DNA of 64,000 nucleotides from Robiginitalea aurantiaca (GCF_030380815.1 NZ_JAUDUY010000005.1:62001-126000), one strand, 5' to 3'. Shown: positions 47,301 through 55,638, counted from the first letter of the stretch. Made by a program: numbers and translations. The notes: generated by a model not told the origin, from the sequence alone.

Positions 47301-49918
47301 CTGCAGCTGCCAGTGGAAGCTTTGACACCGCCAACTTCCCGGATGCCAGCGGTGATCCGGCCCGAATTACCGGCCTTTCAGGAGGGAACTATGTTGTGGA
47401 GATCTCTACAATTTCGGCACCAGGTTGCCCAGGCATAAGTAATCTGGCCACTGTAAGGGCTCCGAACGGACCCTTAGTACCCATTGCCAGTTCCGAAGGC
47501 AACGTAAGTTGTACGGACAATACAGGTATAATTAATGCCGCCTCCTCCGGAGGTTGGGATACGAGTCCCTATCAATTCCGGTTATTGAGAGATAATGGCA
47601 CCGGAACCTATGTAGAGGTTGTCCCCTTATCCGCTCAGTCGCGTTTCGAGAATCTCTCTAGCGGGAATTACAGGGTAGAGGTAGAGGACATTGAGGGATG
47701 TACAGAGTTTACGGATATTACCCTGGATCCGGTTCCACCGATTTTGGTGGGTATACGCGAGCCGCAGGGCCTGATATGTCCCGGAGGAAATAATGCCGTT
47801 CTCGAGGCCTTCGATCCGGCCACAGGAGATGAAACTACCGCTGTCGCGGGAGCTTCCGGAGGTGTTACGGGAGCTGGGTTTATCTATCAGCTGATTTACC
47901 TGGGAAGCAACGACATCAACGATGAGCTCTCCCGAAGTGGTCTGCAGAGTTCGCCGACATTTATCGGTGCTAATGGCTTTGGATATTTAAGTGCTGGCTG
48001 GTACGCTATCGAAGTATCGTCAAGCTTTGATTGTCTGGGTGTTACAACACCGTATTACGTGGATCCCCCACCGGCCATTGTCCCTACCTTACTTCAGGTA
48101 CAGGCTCCCGGATGTGGTGGTTTTGGAGAAATGCGCCTTACGGTGACCAATCCTGAGGTTGGTTTCAACTATGAGTACCGCCCCGTGGGAGTACCTCCGA
48201 CGGATCCCTTTATTTCAATGGGAGCAGGTGTAAACTCCGTATTGATTCAGGGACTGCCAGGTTTCTATCAATTCGAAGTTCGGAAAGTAAATGCGACCAA
48301 TGCCTGTGATGTTGTGACCTCCAACGGGCTTACCTTAATCGATGCCCAGGATCTGGATCTGGTAGTGAACCTGCCGGACGATATTTCCTGTGCGACCGAA
48401 CTCGATGGACGTATTGAATCCTTCGCAGGAGGTGGTGTGGGTAATAATAGTTTTTTCCTTTACAGAGGAGACCCGGGAGATCCGTTTAGCCCGAATCCGG
48501 GTGCGGTTGTCGTTCGGGGCCCCCAACCAGATGGTACTTTTGAAGGTTTGTCCGAAGGAACCGATTATTACGTTGCTGTAATTAGCGGAAGTACGTGTGC
48601 GGATGTGGAAGGACCCCTCTCCATAGCCCGGCCCGATCCGATCACCTACAGCATATCCACTACACAAATAAGTTGTGCCGGTGAGACTGATGGTACCGCA
48701 ACGGTTGAAGTAACTGGCGGTGGACAGGGACTTGTACAGTTTGCGATTGAACCAAATTTCAACGAATTCTTTACAGATGCCGCTACTCCGGGAGCCTATA
48801 CCTTTACAGACCTGGAAGGGGCACCTTTCCCCGGAAGGGAATACGACATCCTGATTCAGGATGAGCAGGGTTGTTCTGAAATTACCACGGTTCGTATAAT
48901 TGAACCGGAGCCTTTGGATGCAGATTTTACGACAACACCTGAAACATGTATCGGGTTTGCCGATGGTACTGCCCAACTAACAGTTTCCGGAGGAACACCA
49001 TTTACGACACCGGCAGGTATCCGGTACTATGAAACAAGTTTGAATTCCGCAGATGACGCCGATTTTGTGCGGAATGACAATCTCTTTTTCGACAATCTGC
49101 AGGGCGGAGAGTCCTATGTAGTATTTATTCGGGACGCCAACGGCTGTCTGACCAATGTGATCCTCCCTATAGATATTGGCGTGGAGCTGGGGGCAGAAGC
49201 AGTAGTCGATTATGGGTGTGATGGAATTTTCCCCTTCAGTACCACGCGTATCGAAATGCAGGATGACAGTGTCCTCGATCAAGTGCTTTTTGCCCTTGAT
49301 CCTGTGGATCCTACAGACGCAATTACGGCAATGGCGGATTTGACCAGAACCTGGGGTGATTTACCTGCAGGAGACCATATCGTATATATCTACCATGAAA
49401 ACGGATGTACTAATTTTATCGAGTTCACTATAGAGGCTTATGAGCCGCTTACGCTGGACGCCATGCAGACCGGGCCGAATGAGATCACTGCAACAGCCAG
49501 TGGGGGATATGGAGGTTATGAGTACTTCTTCCAGGGTGAGTCTCTTGGCAGTACCAACGTGTTCTACCTGAATTTCGACGCAATGGTCAATATCAGGGTA
49601 AGGGACCGGGAAGGATGTGAAATCAGTATCGATTTCCCATTTGATTTTACCGGAATGGTGGACTTCCCCAATTTTTTCACCCCTGACGGCGACGGCATGA
49701 ATGATGTCTGGGCACCCCTTAACCGGGAGTTCTTCCCGAATATCGAAGTGATCATATACGACCGTTACGGCAGGGTAGTGGCAACCCTTGACCAGGTAAC
49801 CAATTGGGATGGAACCTATGACAGTAAAGAGCTCCCCTCCGGAGACTACTGGTATGTGGTTAATGCCAATGACAACGAAAAGCAACAATATGTTGGCCAC
49901 TTTACCCTATTCAGATAG
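41396..49918 (+). CDS. Giant SprB-like adhesin with T9SS type B C-terminus
   Basis: A 2,840-residue secreted protein. A signal peptide occupies about residues 1-26 (WYALLVVGISFVSASAF). From about residue 200 to 2,750 there are roughly two dozen diverged beta-sandwich repeats of about 90-110 residues. Nearly all end in the pattern G-x-Y-x-(I/V/F)-x-V-x-D-x-x-G-C, for example SYQFTITDANGC, GTYILTVTDSEGC and GNYRVEVEDIEGC, the SprB repeat pattern. The last 85 residues are the gliding-associated type B sorting domain, starting FPNFFTPDGDGMNDVW and including IYDRYGRVV, SGDYWYVV and GHFTLFR. Such proteins are moved along the cell surface in gliding. No PorP/SprF-like partner gene lies beside it. 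A strong terminator follows. Confidence 0.92.
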   Translation: MLPKKTRHLWYALLVVGISFVSASAFEYSPLYHLVEAVESLSDKAETQSDTTADAISIVSPTKADVAAAEAAPMFSTIILNADEQVTCSDNGFTIARFNLCGDFDDRLISLSGSFSSYEWQQLVPSGSCTFDVNDDCPPIIGNECNSSWQTVGTSASYTVSAGTIPPTTGAEFRVRANGGTYYYFKVKKSSITQTYIKRDFICGVPGRIQLTNLSSAYEYSIDNGSGFGPWQNSAIFDGLTPGTYLVKTRLRNTANTCEYPYEPIVIEDRIIDLDVTFTDATCFGDTGTITVNVNNVPGPYRYTLLDQNGVPQEFTTFIPNNPYTFAAVGQGTYSVQVETQQCAGDPTLGILPPQESLDVNGNPIIIGDGLVALAASTEVNESLSTDPACGANDADIIVRTSGGVPPYTFTVSDGGNSGGTYVGQTTYNVTTAGSYQFTITDANGCLITASASVQELSPPDVTASGTDGDCNNGARIDINVLDAKGYDLSFRAQPVDPWSANPVLTVGDGTYNSIQVRYESGSFSCIYTLPTSLTLTNVGAITGNAVKLQDRVCNASGGTDGGIIEFQGPFSGGSGSGYEFSIDGVNFSTQLTYSNLAPGTYTPIIRDTGGCRLQLTAIDILDADPPTDIDFAQGIINCAAGTSDVQLTGTSNAAIVQYEIVSPITLDNGASDTFPGLSVNTAYTFRITDANGCFYEESFTPALLNSIGVRLSSGGDLRVCTGATDGSGTFIVDGFLNGFTYSINGGPTSPVQNTPQVTLPPSGAGTYTIVVTDADTGCTDSSSLQIEEPSSPLTLSGNVTAMTCSNGNRGRVTSIASGGWGSYRYSLEQPNGSTRGPKSGRTFGNLTQSGTYILTVTDSEGCTDSFSFDLTPVSSPNIALDGPSSDFCFVPGIGATLAVTSTAGSAPVGSHRYRINGGALQVSPVFSGLSPGNYRIQVVDSNNCEDEINVTVNPQLRVTGSIETEIPCGGADGSLRVQVSGGYTTGAGAKQYEISADNGSTFGPPIPLTSNSFLFDTNTPGDYVFRVTDNQGCISESVPVTLNPPIPLDPASASVIPASCGQTNNGILTVVPDATSGIPPFLVSFEGGAFGSQTVFSNLNAGQTYTYAVRDAIGCETAPATVTIPNDPTLPPDATVNPVTAVCLTGVLEGSIDITSVSDGTPDFTYILQDQFGTEISRIGPTSSTSESFSNLAPDTYRIVTLDANGCRDEDLVTIDQTTLDVVPDPVLAPVCDPSGFTNTVEIVGGTGPFLIRLAIDPNPPVTPNSPPRRHTFTGLQFGVAYEVEVTDQGTGCVYLDEIAPVAGPTPLDITATSTPDFCDLSRNGQIVYNIDGFAASSDLLIELLNTDNGTRITIENPTNVSPIYSNTYETPAGNYQIIATDLTNNCTDAAAVTVDQNLPAFDIVASSPANCNAFGQLTVQGTGGSGGPYVFAYMDAGVSPTPGDWTLETTFVAPAGTYDIYVRDVANCASFAIQTIIGLNPDLVPPTFLVENGCDITATTFDILVQMPGTVDTPRFSLNGDEQFPVLNGGFWEYTYTVGSPGDYIVDVVDASGCASQGTATVYEFLNASGDFTTDPSCNNTDGVITISTNGGSGDFTFELRDGSGAYIADNTTGVFTGYAPGDYEVLVTDNLVIDLTGNCTFLVDDITMPAANEPVIATILDTDISCNGADDGSIEVILQPGTDLDSPLVYTLFVNGTATVVDQNGAGSFSNLPPGVYDVTVVSNRGCEVRQDNIDIVEPPVFSISASAPPFSCVPGANQFSSTIITVSVVDPGTASGGYQYSITGFENYQSANTFEIIDNGAPQTITVYAIDGNGCQDQVTLPVINPPSNVIPSLSVMDVLTCTDPEQVRIDVAGTTDFTVSLVNGPAAVTPVTNTPGNSFVLVDLPAAGGYLLQVTDNIEGCSYPLPLHQVSDPLYPDVVIREANPVRCAVPGDDGALFIEVSDYSGVYNYDAFLIDTSGNRILPAAASGSFDTANFPDASGDPARITGLSGGNYVVEISTISAPGCPGISNLATVRAPNGPLVPIASSEGNVSCTDNTGIINAASSGGWDTSPYQFRLLRDNGTGTYVEVVPLSAQSRFENLSSGNYRVEVEDIEGCTEFTDITLDPVPPILVGIREPQGLICPGGNNAVLEAFDPATGDETTAVAGASGGVTGAGFIYQLIYLGSNDINDELSRSGLQSSPTFIGANGFGYLSAGWYAIEVSSSFDCLGVTTPYYVDPPPAIVPTLLQVQAPGCGGFGEMRLTVTNPEVGFNYEYRPVGVPPTDPFISMGAGVNSVLIQGLPGFYQFEVRKVNATNACDVVTSNGLTLIDAQDLDLVVNLPDDISCATELDGRIESFAGGGVGNNSFFLYRGDPGDPFSPNPGAVVVRGPQPDGTFEGLSEGTDYYVAVISGSTCADVEGPLSIARPDPITYSISTTQISCAGETDGTATVEVTGGGQGLVQFAIEPNFNEFFTDAATPGAYTFTDLEGAPFPGREYDILIQDEQGCSEITTVRIIEPEPLDADFTTTPETCIGFADGTAQLTVSGGTPFTTPAGIRYYETSLNSADDADFVRNDNLFFDNLQGGESYVVFIRDANGCLTNVILPIDIGVELGAEAVVDYGCDGIFPFSTTRIEMQDDSVLDQVLFALDPVDPTDAITAMADLTRTWGDLPAGDHIVYIYHENGCTNFIEFTIEAYEPLTLDAMQTGPNEITATASGGYGGYEYFFQGESLGSTNVFYLNFDAMVNIRVRDREGCEISIDFPFDFTGMVDFPNFFTPDGDGMNDVWAPLNREFFPNIEVIIYDRYGRVVATLDQVTNWDGTYDSKELPSGDYWYVVNANDNEKQQYVGHFTLFR

Positions 49919-49934
49919 GGTCGGATTTACGAGT

Positions 49935-49968
49935 AAAAAAGCCTGTACAAACGTGTACAGGCTTTTTT
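49935..49968 (+). terminator. Strong terminator after the giant adhesin
   Basis: GCCTGTAC (49941-49948) pairs with GTACAGGC (49955-49962); the flanking A6 and T6 runs extend the stem to 14 pairs. It works in both directions, serving also the convergent gene ending at 50006. Confidence 0.93.
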
Positions 49969-50005
49969 AGTTTCCGCATGAACGCACTTTAAGTCATCCG
50001 GGTAT

Positions 50006-50776
50006 TTATTCTACCAGGATACCGTCTTCCAGGATAATCGCATACCGGTAGCCGGCGCCGAAATCTTTGTCGAGGCGTACAAAGGCCTGCAGCTTCACCC
50101 GATCACCTGGCTTAACTGAGGCAGAAGAGGTTACCACAAGGTCTTTATCATCTGCGCTTCCATCCTTTAGATGTATCCAGTTACGACTGAGAATCCCCTC
50201 ATTAACCTTGGTACAGGTTCCGGAGATCTCAACTTTTCGGCCTTCGAAGGCCTCGGGGTTGTCAAATATTTCTGAAATCTGTACGGGGGAGGCATTACCC
50301 TGCATCATCTCTGCAGGGGAATCGGGATCATCAGGAGTCGAGGCATCCGCCTGAGGGGTTGCCTTAGTTTCCTGGGACTTGAGTTTATCGACCTGTGCTT
50401 CCGGTACAATTCGGGTTACCAGATATATGGTGTCAAAAACCCGCTGCATCTCCTTACTTTCAAAGTCAGTTCGGATGAGGGCTTCGTTGTAATAATAAAC
50501 CTCACCTGAATTAACCGCTGTTTGAGAAGTTGCCATCCAGTATTCCCGACCGTCCTCCGTCACTTTGAGATAAAGGTATTTACTCGTGGGTACCGCTTCA
50601 GCAATCGTAATTTTTCGCAGGTCCATAATGACATCCTTATGAACATCTTCCATACTGGGCTCGGTCTTAAGGGGAATCGTATCTCCTGCATTCGGACCTT
50701 GTTTACAGGAGATCACAGATAGTGTAAGGGTGATACCAAAAAAGAACAGGATATACCTGTTGTTAAAAATTTGCAT
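50006..50776 (-). CDS. Lipoprotein with two small beta domains (NrfJ/OB-like)
   Basis: A 256-residue lipoprotein (lipobox SVISCKQG, Cys24). The first domain (about 60-125) reads SKYLYLKVTEDGREYWMATSQT and resembles the SH3-like domain of NrfJ-type proteins. A Pro/Asp-rich linker follows (about 130-165), then a second domain, about 168-256, with GRKVEISGTCTKVNEGILSRNWIHLKDGS, which resembles an OB-fold of the NrfJ/YgiW kind. Such proteins are found beside multihaem cytochrome genes in several phyla. It is 19 bases downstream of hemA at the end of the cytochrome cluster. Its role is unproven; an assembly or redox-partner function is an inference from position. Confidence 0.7.
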   Translation of the reverse strand: MQIFNNRYILFFFGITLTLSVISCKQGPNAGDTIPLKTEPSMEDVHKDVIMDLRKITIAEAVPTSKYLYLKVTEDGREYWMATSQTAVNSGEVYYYNEALIRTDFESKEMQRVFDTIYLVTRIVPEAQVDKLKSQETKATPQADASTPDDPDSPAEMMQGNASPVQISEIFDNPEAFEGRKVEISGTCTKVNEGILSRNWIHLKDGSADDKDLVVTSSASVKPGDRVKLQAFVRLDKDFGAGYRYAIILEDGILVE

Positions 50777-50795
50777 GCTTATATAGGGTTAAAGT

Positions 50796-52019
50796 TTAGA
50801 GTGCCGGGACTGACGCGTATTGGGCAATCAGTTTTTCCAGGTTTTTGGAGTTTTGAAGCGTCTCCGGTTTTTTGAGGATTTTCCGCATAATGCGATTGGA
50901 CAAGACTGAGATTTCGCCTTTGGACCAACCATGGCCTTCTGCAACCCCAATGCGCTTCAGGGTCTTGAATACCTGCTTTTTCCGTTCGGCCATCAGGCTT
51001 CTGAAAGGCTGCATTTCCTGCCATTCATTGAAGGCAGACCATTCCTGATGTATGATTTCCTCAACGTTTTCAGCCGCAGCATTACGCGCCATGCGGTTGG
51101 ATTTTAACTGGGAAGCGATGGAATCCAGATTGTGCATCTCAACTGCAGGGTTTGTTGCCAGGGCAGGGCTGAAATTTCCGGGAACCGCCAGATCGACGAG
51201 CAGGACCGGTTTATCGACACCTATTCCCTTATGGATTAATCCGGAGGCATGACTGACCGCTGAAATGATCACATCGAATTCACCGAGGTCATTTTTCAGG
51301 AGTTTTTCCCACGGCCAGGCGGATATTTTGTTTAGCCTGGCCAGCCTTTCCGCGCGCGCCATGGTCCGGTTTGTGACAAAAATATTCCGATACCCGAATT
51401 TACTGTTGTATTTAAAAAGTTGCCTTACGATATCGCCAGCACCCACAAAGAGGATTTTTTTCTGACTTGCCTCACTTCCAAAGGTGTCTCCAATTAGCTT
51501 TAATGCCTTGTAGGCCGTGGAGGTAGTACCATCCCTGAACCCGGTTTCATTACTCACCCGTTTGTGTGTTCTGAAAAGCGTTTGCATGCTGCGTTCCAAA
51601 TGGGATCCCTGCAAATTATTTTCAAGCGAGAAATGATAGGCTTTCCTGATTTGGTGAATAATTTCAGAGTCTCCCAGTACAGAGGATTCCAAACCTGCCG
51701 AAACCCTGAGCAAATGCAGGACGGTATCTTTGGTGCGATCGCTGAGCCTGAAATCCGACTGATCGGAAGCCTCAACCGAACCGACGATAAGCTGCAAAAG
51801 GTAGTCCCGAACCTCGGCTGCGGCGGTCTGCTTAGATTCAAAATAGCATTCCGTACGGTTACAGGTAACGAGCAACAATAGGGAACGAAGGTCCGGAAAA
51901 GCCGATTGCAGCCCATGGGCTACTTTTTGCTTCTGTGTATCGGACAGGTGAAATCGCTCCCTTCGGGCTACCGGGGCTGTGTGGTGTGAAATGCTAAGGT
52001 ATCTTAATCTCGACTCCAT
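50796..52019 (-). CDS. hemA: Glutamyl-tRNA reductase
   Basis: A 407-residue enzyme for the first step of C5 haem synthesis. SISHHTAPVARRERF (9-23) and VTCNRTECYF with catalytic Cys53 belong to the catalytic domain; ESSVLGDSEIIHQIRKAY and FVGAGDIVRQLFKY (NADPH site) follow; the C-terminal dimerisation helices are present. It directly follows the cytochrome cluster (64-base gap), where extra haem supply would be useful. This may be the cell's only hemA, so the link may be positional only. Confidence 0.93.
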   Translation of the reverse strand: MESRLRYLSISHHTAPVARRERFHLSDTQKQKVAHGLQSAFPDLRSLLLLVTCNRTECYFESKQTAAAEVRDYLLQLIVGSVEASDQSDFRLSDRTKDTVLHLLRVSAGLESSVLGDSEIIHQIRKAYHFSLENNLQGSHLERSMQTLFRTHKRVSNETGFRDGTTSTAYKALKLIGDTFGSEASQKKILFVGAGDIVRQLFKYNSKFGYRNIFVTNRTMARAERLARLNKISAWPWEKLLKNDLGEFDVIISAVSHASGLIHKGIGVDKPVLLVDLAVPGNFSPALATNPAVEMHNLDSIASQLKSNRMARNAAAENVEEIIHQEWSAFNEWQEMQPFRSLMAERKKQVFKTLKRIGVAEGHGWSKGEISVLSNRIMRKILKKPETLQNSKNLEKLIAQYASVPAL

Positions 52020-52083
52020 AATGGCTGGAACGGGTTTTGATCAAAAATCAGTTTTATCCGCTTAACGCTGCTGAACCTGCGGT

Positions 52084-52482
52084 TTATTCCTTCAGGGTTC
52101 TCATATAATTTACAATCAGCCAGCGGTCTTCATCGTCCGGCATTTTCTTGGTGTACTCCGGCATATCACCAAAGCCAAAAGAGGTTTTGTAGAACAACTC
52201 CCCGTCGGTCTGTGCCTGATATTCTGCGGAGGAGAAATCCCCTAAATCCCCTTTGAGACCTGCGGCTTTCTTACCGTCTCCGTACCCTTCTTTTCCGTGG
52301 CAGGACTGGCAGTGTTTGGAGTAAAGGGCTTTACCTATGTTCAAATCCGCAGTCGGATCTGTGGGGTTTTTCATGTTTACATACTTCTCGGGAACCACCC
52401 ATTCATCCTGAGGAGGGGTCGTAAAGGCGTAAAACGCCAGAGCGAGAAAGGCAAGGGGTAAAAGGATTTTAATTGTTTTCAT
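52084..52482 (-). CDS. Small cytochrome c
   Basis: A 132-residue exported protein. Signal helix at about 1-20 (ILLPLAFLALAFYAF), one haem site CQSCH at residues 58-62 within YSKHCQSCHGKEGYGDG, and a likely axial Met in FGDMPEYTKKMPDDE. This is a class I cytochrome c fold. It follows the 52486 gene by three bases, so it is in the cluster transcript. A periplasmic electron shuttle is inferred. Confidence 0.9.
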   Translation of the reverse strand: MKTIKILLPLAFLALAFYAFTTPPQDEWVVPEKYVNMKNPTDPTADLNIGKALYSKHCQSCHGKEGYGDGKKAAGLKGDLGDFSSAEYQAQTDGELFYKTSFGFGDMPEYTKKMPDDEDRWLIVNYMRTLKE

Positions 52483-52485
52483 AGA

Positions 52486-53352
52486 TCAGTTTTTAGTGAT
52501 TTTATAAAGATTAAAAAGTAAATAAAAGATAATACCCCAGGAACCAATCACCAGCATTCCAGTAAAGAACAGAATAAACAAAGGCGCGCGACCGCTGCGT
52601 CCCCAAAGGGTTCTCTGGTCATACGTACTCGATGTGACAATAGGAGTGCCAACCGCGGCATCCAGACGGGCTTTAACGGTTCCATAATCGTCGTTTTCTT
52701 CAATAACTACTTCCATGGACAGATTGCCATCCTTTCCGGGAATGTCCGCGGGAATCTCAACCATGACAGTGCCGGATTCGTCGGTCATCAGGAGGTCTTC
52801 ACTAATCACCAAAGGTTTAAACATCCGGGTGACCTGTACTCTGATCAGTGCATCGGCAATAGTGCTATCCAGTGCCTTATCCTTTAATGTGGCTTCTATA
52901 AAGTTCAGGCTGTCTTTTTGAACCAGGGAAGCAATCAGAAGGGCATCCCTGAATTCAACGGAGCTGCTGGCTCTTCTGAAAGTATCATTGCCTGCAAAAG
53001 ACGCTCCGAGAATATAAAGGCCTGTGGAATCCGGTTGGATAGCCTCTAATCCCTCCAGAGTAAATTGCCCTTTGCCATCAGGGCCAGTGATTGTGGTCCC
53101 GAGGGGAAATTCCTGCCCGTCTACTTCATAATACACCTCAAGTTCAGCGTCAGGGACAGTGATGTTCGTTTTGTCGATCCGGGCGGAGGTTTGAAAATCC
53201 AGATACAGGGGGCCGTCCATCACCTTGGTATAAGAGGTAGAAAGTCTGAGACGTTCCTTATCCTGGGCCAGGCCTGCCTGAATGAAAAACACTAGCAGGA
53301 TGCAGGAGATACCCTGCAATAAAGGGCGATTGATTTTTGAGCCTCTGATCAT
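52486..53352 (-). CDS. Single-pass membrane protein with Ig-like periplasmic part
   Basis: A 288-residue protein from the ATG at 53350-53352. Upstream sequence in the same frame overlaps nrfD and is not family-like. Signal peptide about 1-30 (CILLVFFIQAGLAQD). The extracytoplasmic part is beta-rich, with two copies of a pattern of the transthyretin/CARDB type (AELEVYYEVDGQEFPLG, ALIRVQVTRMFKPLV). A C-terminal transmembrane helix (about 256-280, LFILFFTGMLVIGSWGIIFY) anchors it. The start overlaps nrfD by four bases (ATGA) and the end is three bases from the cytochrome c gene. I do not recognise a function; an accessory subunit of the complex is inferred. Confidence 0.75.
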   Translation of the reverse strand: MIRGSKINRPLLQGISCILLVFFIQAGLAQDKERLRLSTSYTKVMDGPLYLDFQTSARIDKTNITVPDAELEVYYEVDGQEFPLGTTITGPDGKGQFTLEGLEAIQPDSTGLYILGASFAGNDTFRRASSSVEFRDALLIASLVQKDSLNFIEATLKDKALDSTIADALIRVQVTRMFKPLVISEDLLMTDESGTVMVEIPADIPGKDGNLSMEVVIEENDDYGTVKARLDAAVGTPIVTSSTYDQRTLWGRSGRAPLFILFFTGMLVIGSWGIIFYLLFNLYKITKN

Positions 53353-54668
53353 GCTGCAGCCTTTTTTTCCGAGGTTAGACGTTCGGCCTCTTCCTCTGCA
53401 AGCCGGTCGATGGATATGACCGGGACATAGCGGATCAACAAGGTTATGATCAGCAATGCCATGGCAAGGGTCGCCCCTGTGATCAGCCACTCGTGAACGC
53501 TTGGGAAGTAATAATGCCAGTTTTCCGGTACTCCCTGAATGGGTAAATAGGGATGAAGCAGGGTGGGGGTAACGATTAAATACCGCTTCCAATAGGCACC
53601 GAGAACGACGACGATGGCGATCAGATATAGAGGTCGGGGTTTTCGAAACCGTTTGAAAATAAGCAGGATGGCAGGGAAGACCAGACCCACAAGTGTCACA
53701 ATCCAGAATGGGATGGCAAATTCTCCTCTCAATAAGGTCTCAAGGTGTTCGCTTTCCCCTTTTTTGGCTGTAAACAAGGGTACCAGATATTCATTGATAT
53801 TGAAATACACATAAATAAGGCATGTCAGATTGAAGAGTTTGCCAATTTTATCAAAGTGATATTCCGTGATGTAATTTTCCAGCTGTTTGTTTTTTCGTAC
53901 GATATAGACCACCGTGATTAGCGCCCCAAGCCCGGAAACCATGGCACCCGAAATGAAGTATGGGCCAAAGTTGGTACTGTTCCAGCCAACCCGATACGTA
54001 GTTGAAAAGAGGTATGCGTCAATGGATTCGAGAATAAGGCCCAACGGGATGATCATCAGTACAAGCAAATGGATGGATTTCCCCTGAAGATTAATCTGTT
54101 GTTGGCTCCAACGCCACTTCATTGCGAAAAATCCATAGATCTTGCTCAGCTTTTTGTTCGTTCCACTGTAGTGATCCCTTAAAATTGCGAGGTCCGGTAT
54201 GAGTGGGAAATAGAGCAGCAACAAGCTTACAACGATAAAGGTGGGTATGATAATTACATCCCAAGTGATTGGAGACTGCAGTCTGGCGTGAATAAACAGA
54301 TTCATCATCCGGTCCGGGCGGGCCATGTCGATAATAATCGTAATCCCAGCCATAATGATACAGGCCAGGGCGACAATTTGAGCCATCCGTACAAAAGGCC
54401 TCCGCCATTCGTTTTTGGTCAGCCGTAAGGCAGCGACTACAAGGGCGGCCACAAAGCTCGTAGCCACGAAGAAGACAAAATTTGAGATGTAGAGACCCCA
54501 CAGGACGTAATCCCGCATATTGGTGACGACCTGTCCCCTGATCAACTGATCGACATAAGCGATGATGCCTGCTACGGTCACTGCCAGCAACAAGGCAACC
54601 CAGAGTTTACCTTTGAGGGAAAACTTCCGGGGCCCTAAATCCTTTATCAACTGGTCATACTTGCTCAT
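53349..54668 (-). CDS. NrfD/PsrC-like quinone-interacting membrane subunit
   Basis: A 439-residue integral membrane protein with about ten helices. The segments LWGLYISNFVFFVATSFVAALVVAALRL and DMARPDRMMNLFIHARLQSPITWDVIIIP (parts) are characteristic of NrfD/PsrC/HybB subunits, with the Asp-Arg pair near the quinone site. It hands electrons between the quinone pool and the partner Fe-S protein encoded directly upstream (four-base overlap). No catalytic molybdopterin subunit is encoded beside it. Confidence 0.92.
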   Translation of the reverse strand: MSKYDQLIKDLGPRKFSLKGKLWVALLLAVTVAGIIAYVDQLIRGQVVTNMRDYVLWGLYISNFVFFVATSFVAALVVAALRLTKNEWRRPFVRMAQIVALACIIMAGITIIIDMARPDRMMNLFIHARLQSPITWDVIIIPTFIVVSLLLLYFPLIPDLAILRDHYSGTNKKLSKIYGFFAMKWRWSQQQINLQGKSIHLLVLMIIPLGLILESIDAYLFSTTYRVGWNSTNFGPYFISGAMVSGLGALITVVYIVRKNKQLENYITEYHFDKIGKLFNLTCLIYVYFNINEYLVPLFTAKKGESEHLETLLRGEFAIPFWIVTLVGLVFPAILLIFKRFRKPRPLYLIAIVVVLGAYWKRYLIVTPTLLHPYLPIQGVPENWHYYFPSVHEWLITGATLAMALLIITLLIRYVPVISIDRLAEEEAERLTSEKKAAA

Positions 54669-55627
54669 GGTGCATCAGGCTTTTCAACCGATTGGAACTC
54701 GTTATAGTTTTCCAGGCCTTCCTCAAAAGGGAGCCGGTCTTTGGGTGGCAGGTAATAAACGCTTGGCTCTGTTCCCAAATCCTCAAAAAGGCGGTATCCC
54801 GCATTTTCTTCCAGGAGTTTACTCAGCCGTACGGTTTCGTTTCCGTTGGTCACCGTATCCTCGTATTTATCGCCAAAATAGAATACCCCGTTCGGGCAGG
54901 CGGTTACGCAGTGGGGAAGTTCTCCTTTTTCGGCCTGGTGGGGGCAGAAATCACATTTGTCAACCGTACCTTTAACACTGGGCATTCCCGCGTGCTCCGG
55001 ACTGTGCAATTCTTCCACCATGTCCATGTTCATTTCAAACTCCTGATTGGGTTCGCTCCAGTTGAAGACCCTGGTGGAGTAGGGGCAGGCGGCCATGCAG
55101 AACCGGCAGCCCACACATCGGTCATTGTCGATGAGTACCAAACCGTCTTCACGCTTGAAAGTGGCATCCACCGGGCATACCGTCACACAGGCAGGCTGGT
55201 CACAATGCATACACATGGTGGGCATCCAGTATGGGGAGGTATCCTCAGTTTCCTGCATTTTATAAATTTTCAGCCAGGCGTTGTCCCCGGTCACGAAGTG
55301 ATGTTTGTTACAGGAGCGCTGGCAGGCCAGGGCGTTCTGGCATTTTGCCAGGTCCACCACCATTGTAAATTTCCGACCGGGCATCCCTCTTCTTACATTA
55401 TGGGTTACATGGTCCAGGTCCAACTCCTCGACATCCATGGGGTCTACTTCAATAATATTCCCATCGACATCCATGAGCTCCATGGTTTCCCCCGAAGGAG
55501 TGGTGTCTTCAAAAGCGAACCCTTCTTTCAAGTGGGCAAGAGCAGCTCCGCCTATCATGGAAGCCAGGCCGATTTTCCACCCATTATTCAGAAACTTGCG
55601 TCTGGTATCTTTAATCTGATCGTCCAT
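54665..55627 (-). CDS. Tat-exported four-cluster Fe-S protein (NrfC/PsrB-like)
   Basis: A 320-residue protein with a twin-arginine signal (DTRRKFLNN, residues 7-15, then a hydrophobic stretch). Four Cys groups follow: C96-C102-C106, C139-C142-C147-C151, C171-C174-C177-C181 and C225-C228-C240-C244. The first group lacks its second Cys (position 99 is Ala), so it may hold a [3Fe-4S] cluster or none; the other three look complete. It is the typical partner of an NrfD protein, sitting on the periplasmic face and passing electrons to or from cytochromes. Overlaps nrfD by four bases. Confidence 0.92.
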   Translation of the reverse strand: MDDQIKDTRRKFLNNGWKIGLASMIGGAALAHLKEGFAFEDTTPSGETMELMDVDGNIIEVDPMDVEELDLDHVTHNVRRGMPGRKFTMVVDLAKCQNALACQRSCNKHHFVTGDNAWLKIYKMQETEDTSPYWMPTMCMHCDQPACVTVCPVDATFKREDGLVLIDNDRCVGCRFCMAACPYSTRVFNWSEPNQEFEMNMDMVEELHSPEHAGMPSVKGTVDKCDFCPHQAEKGELPHCVTACPNGVFYFGDKYEDTVTNGNETVRLSKLLEENAGYRLFEDLGTEPSVYYLPPKDRLPFEEGLENYNEFQSVEKPDAP

Positions 55628-55638
55628 AATTCAAAGTG

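Noticed and set aside
44687-49900. Several long minus-strand open frames inside the giant adhesin gene (up to 229 codons)
   Set aside because: They arise from the codon bias of the Gly/Thr/Asp-rich repeats on the other strand. Their translations have no family pattern, signal peptide or ribosome site.
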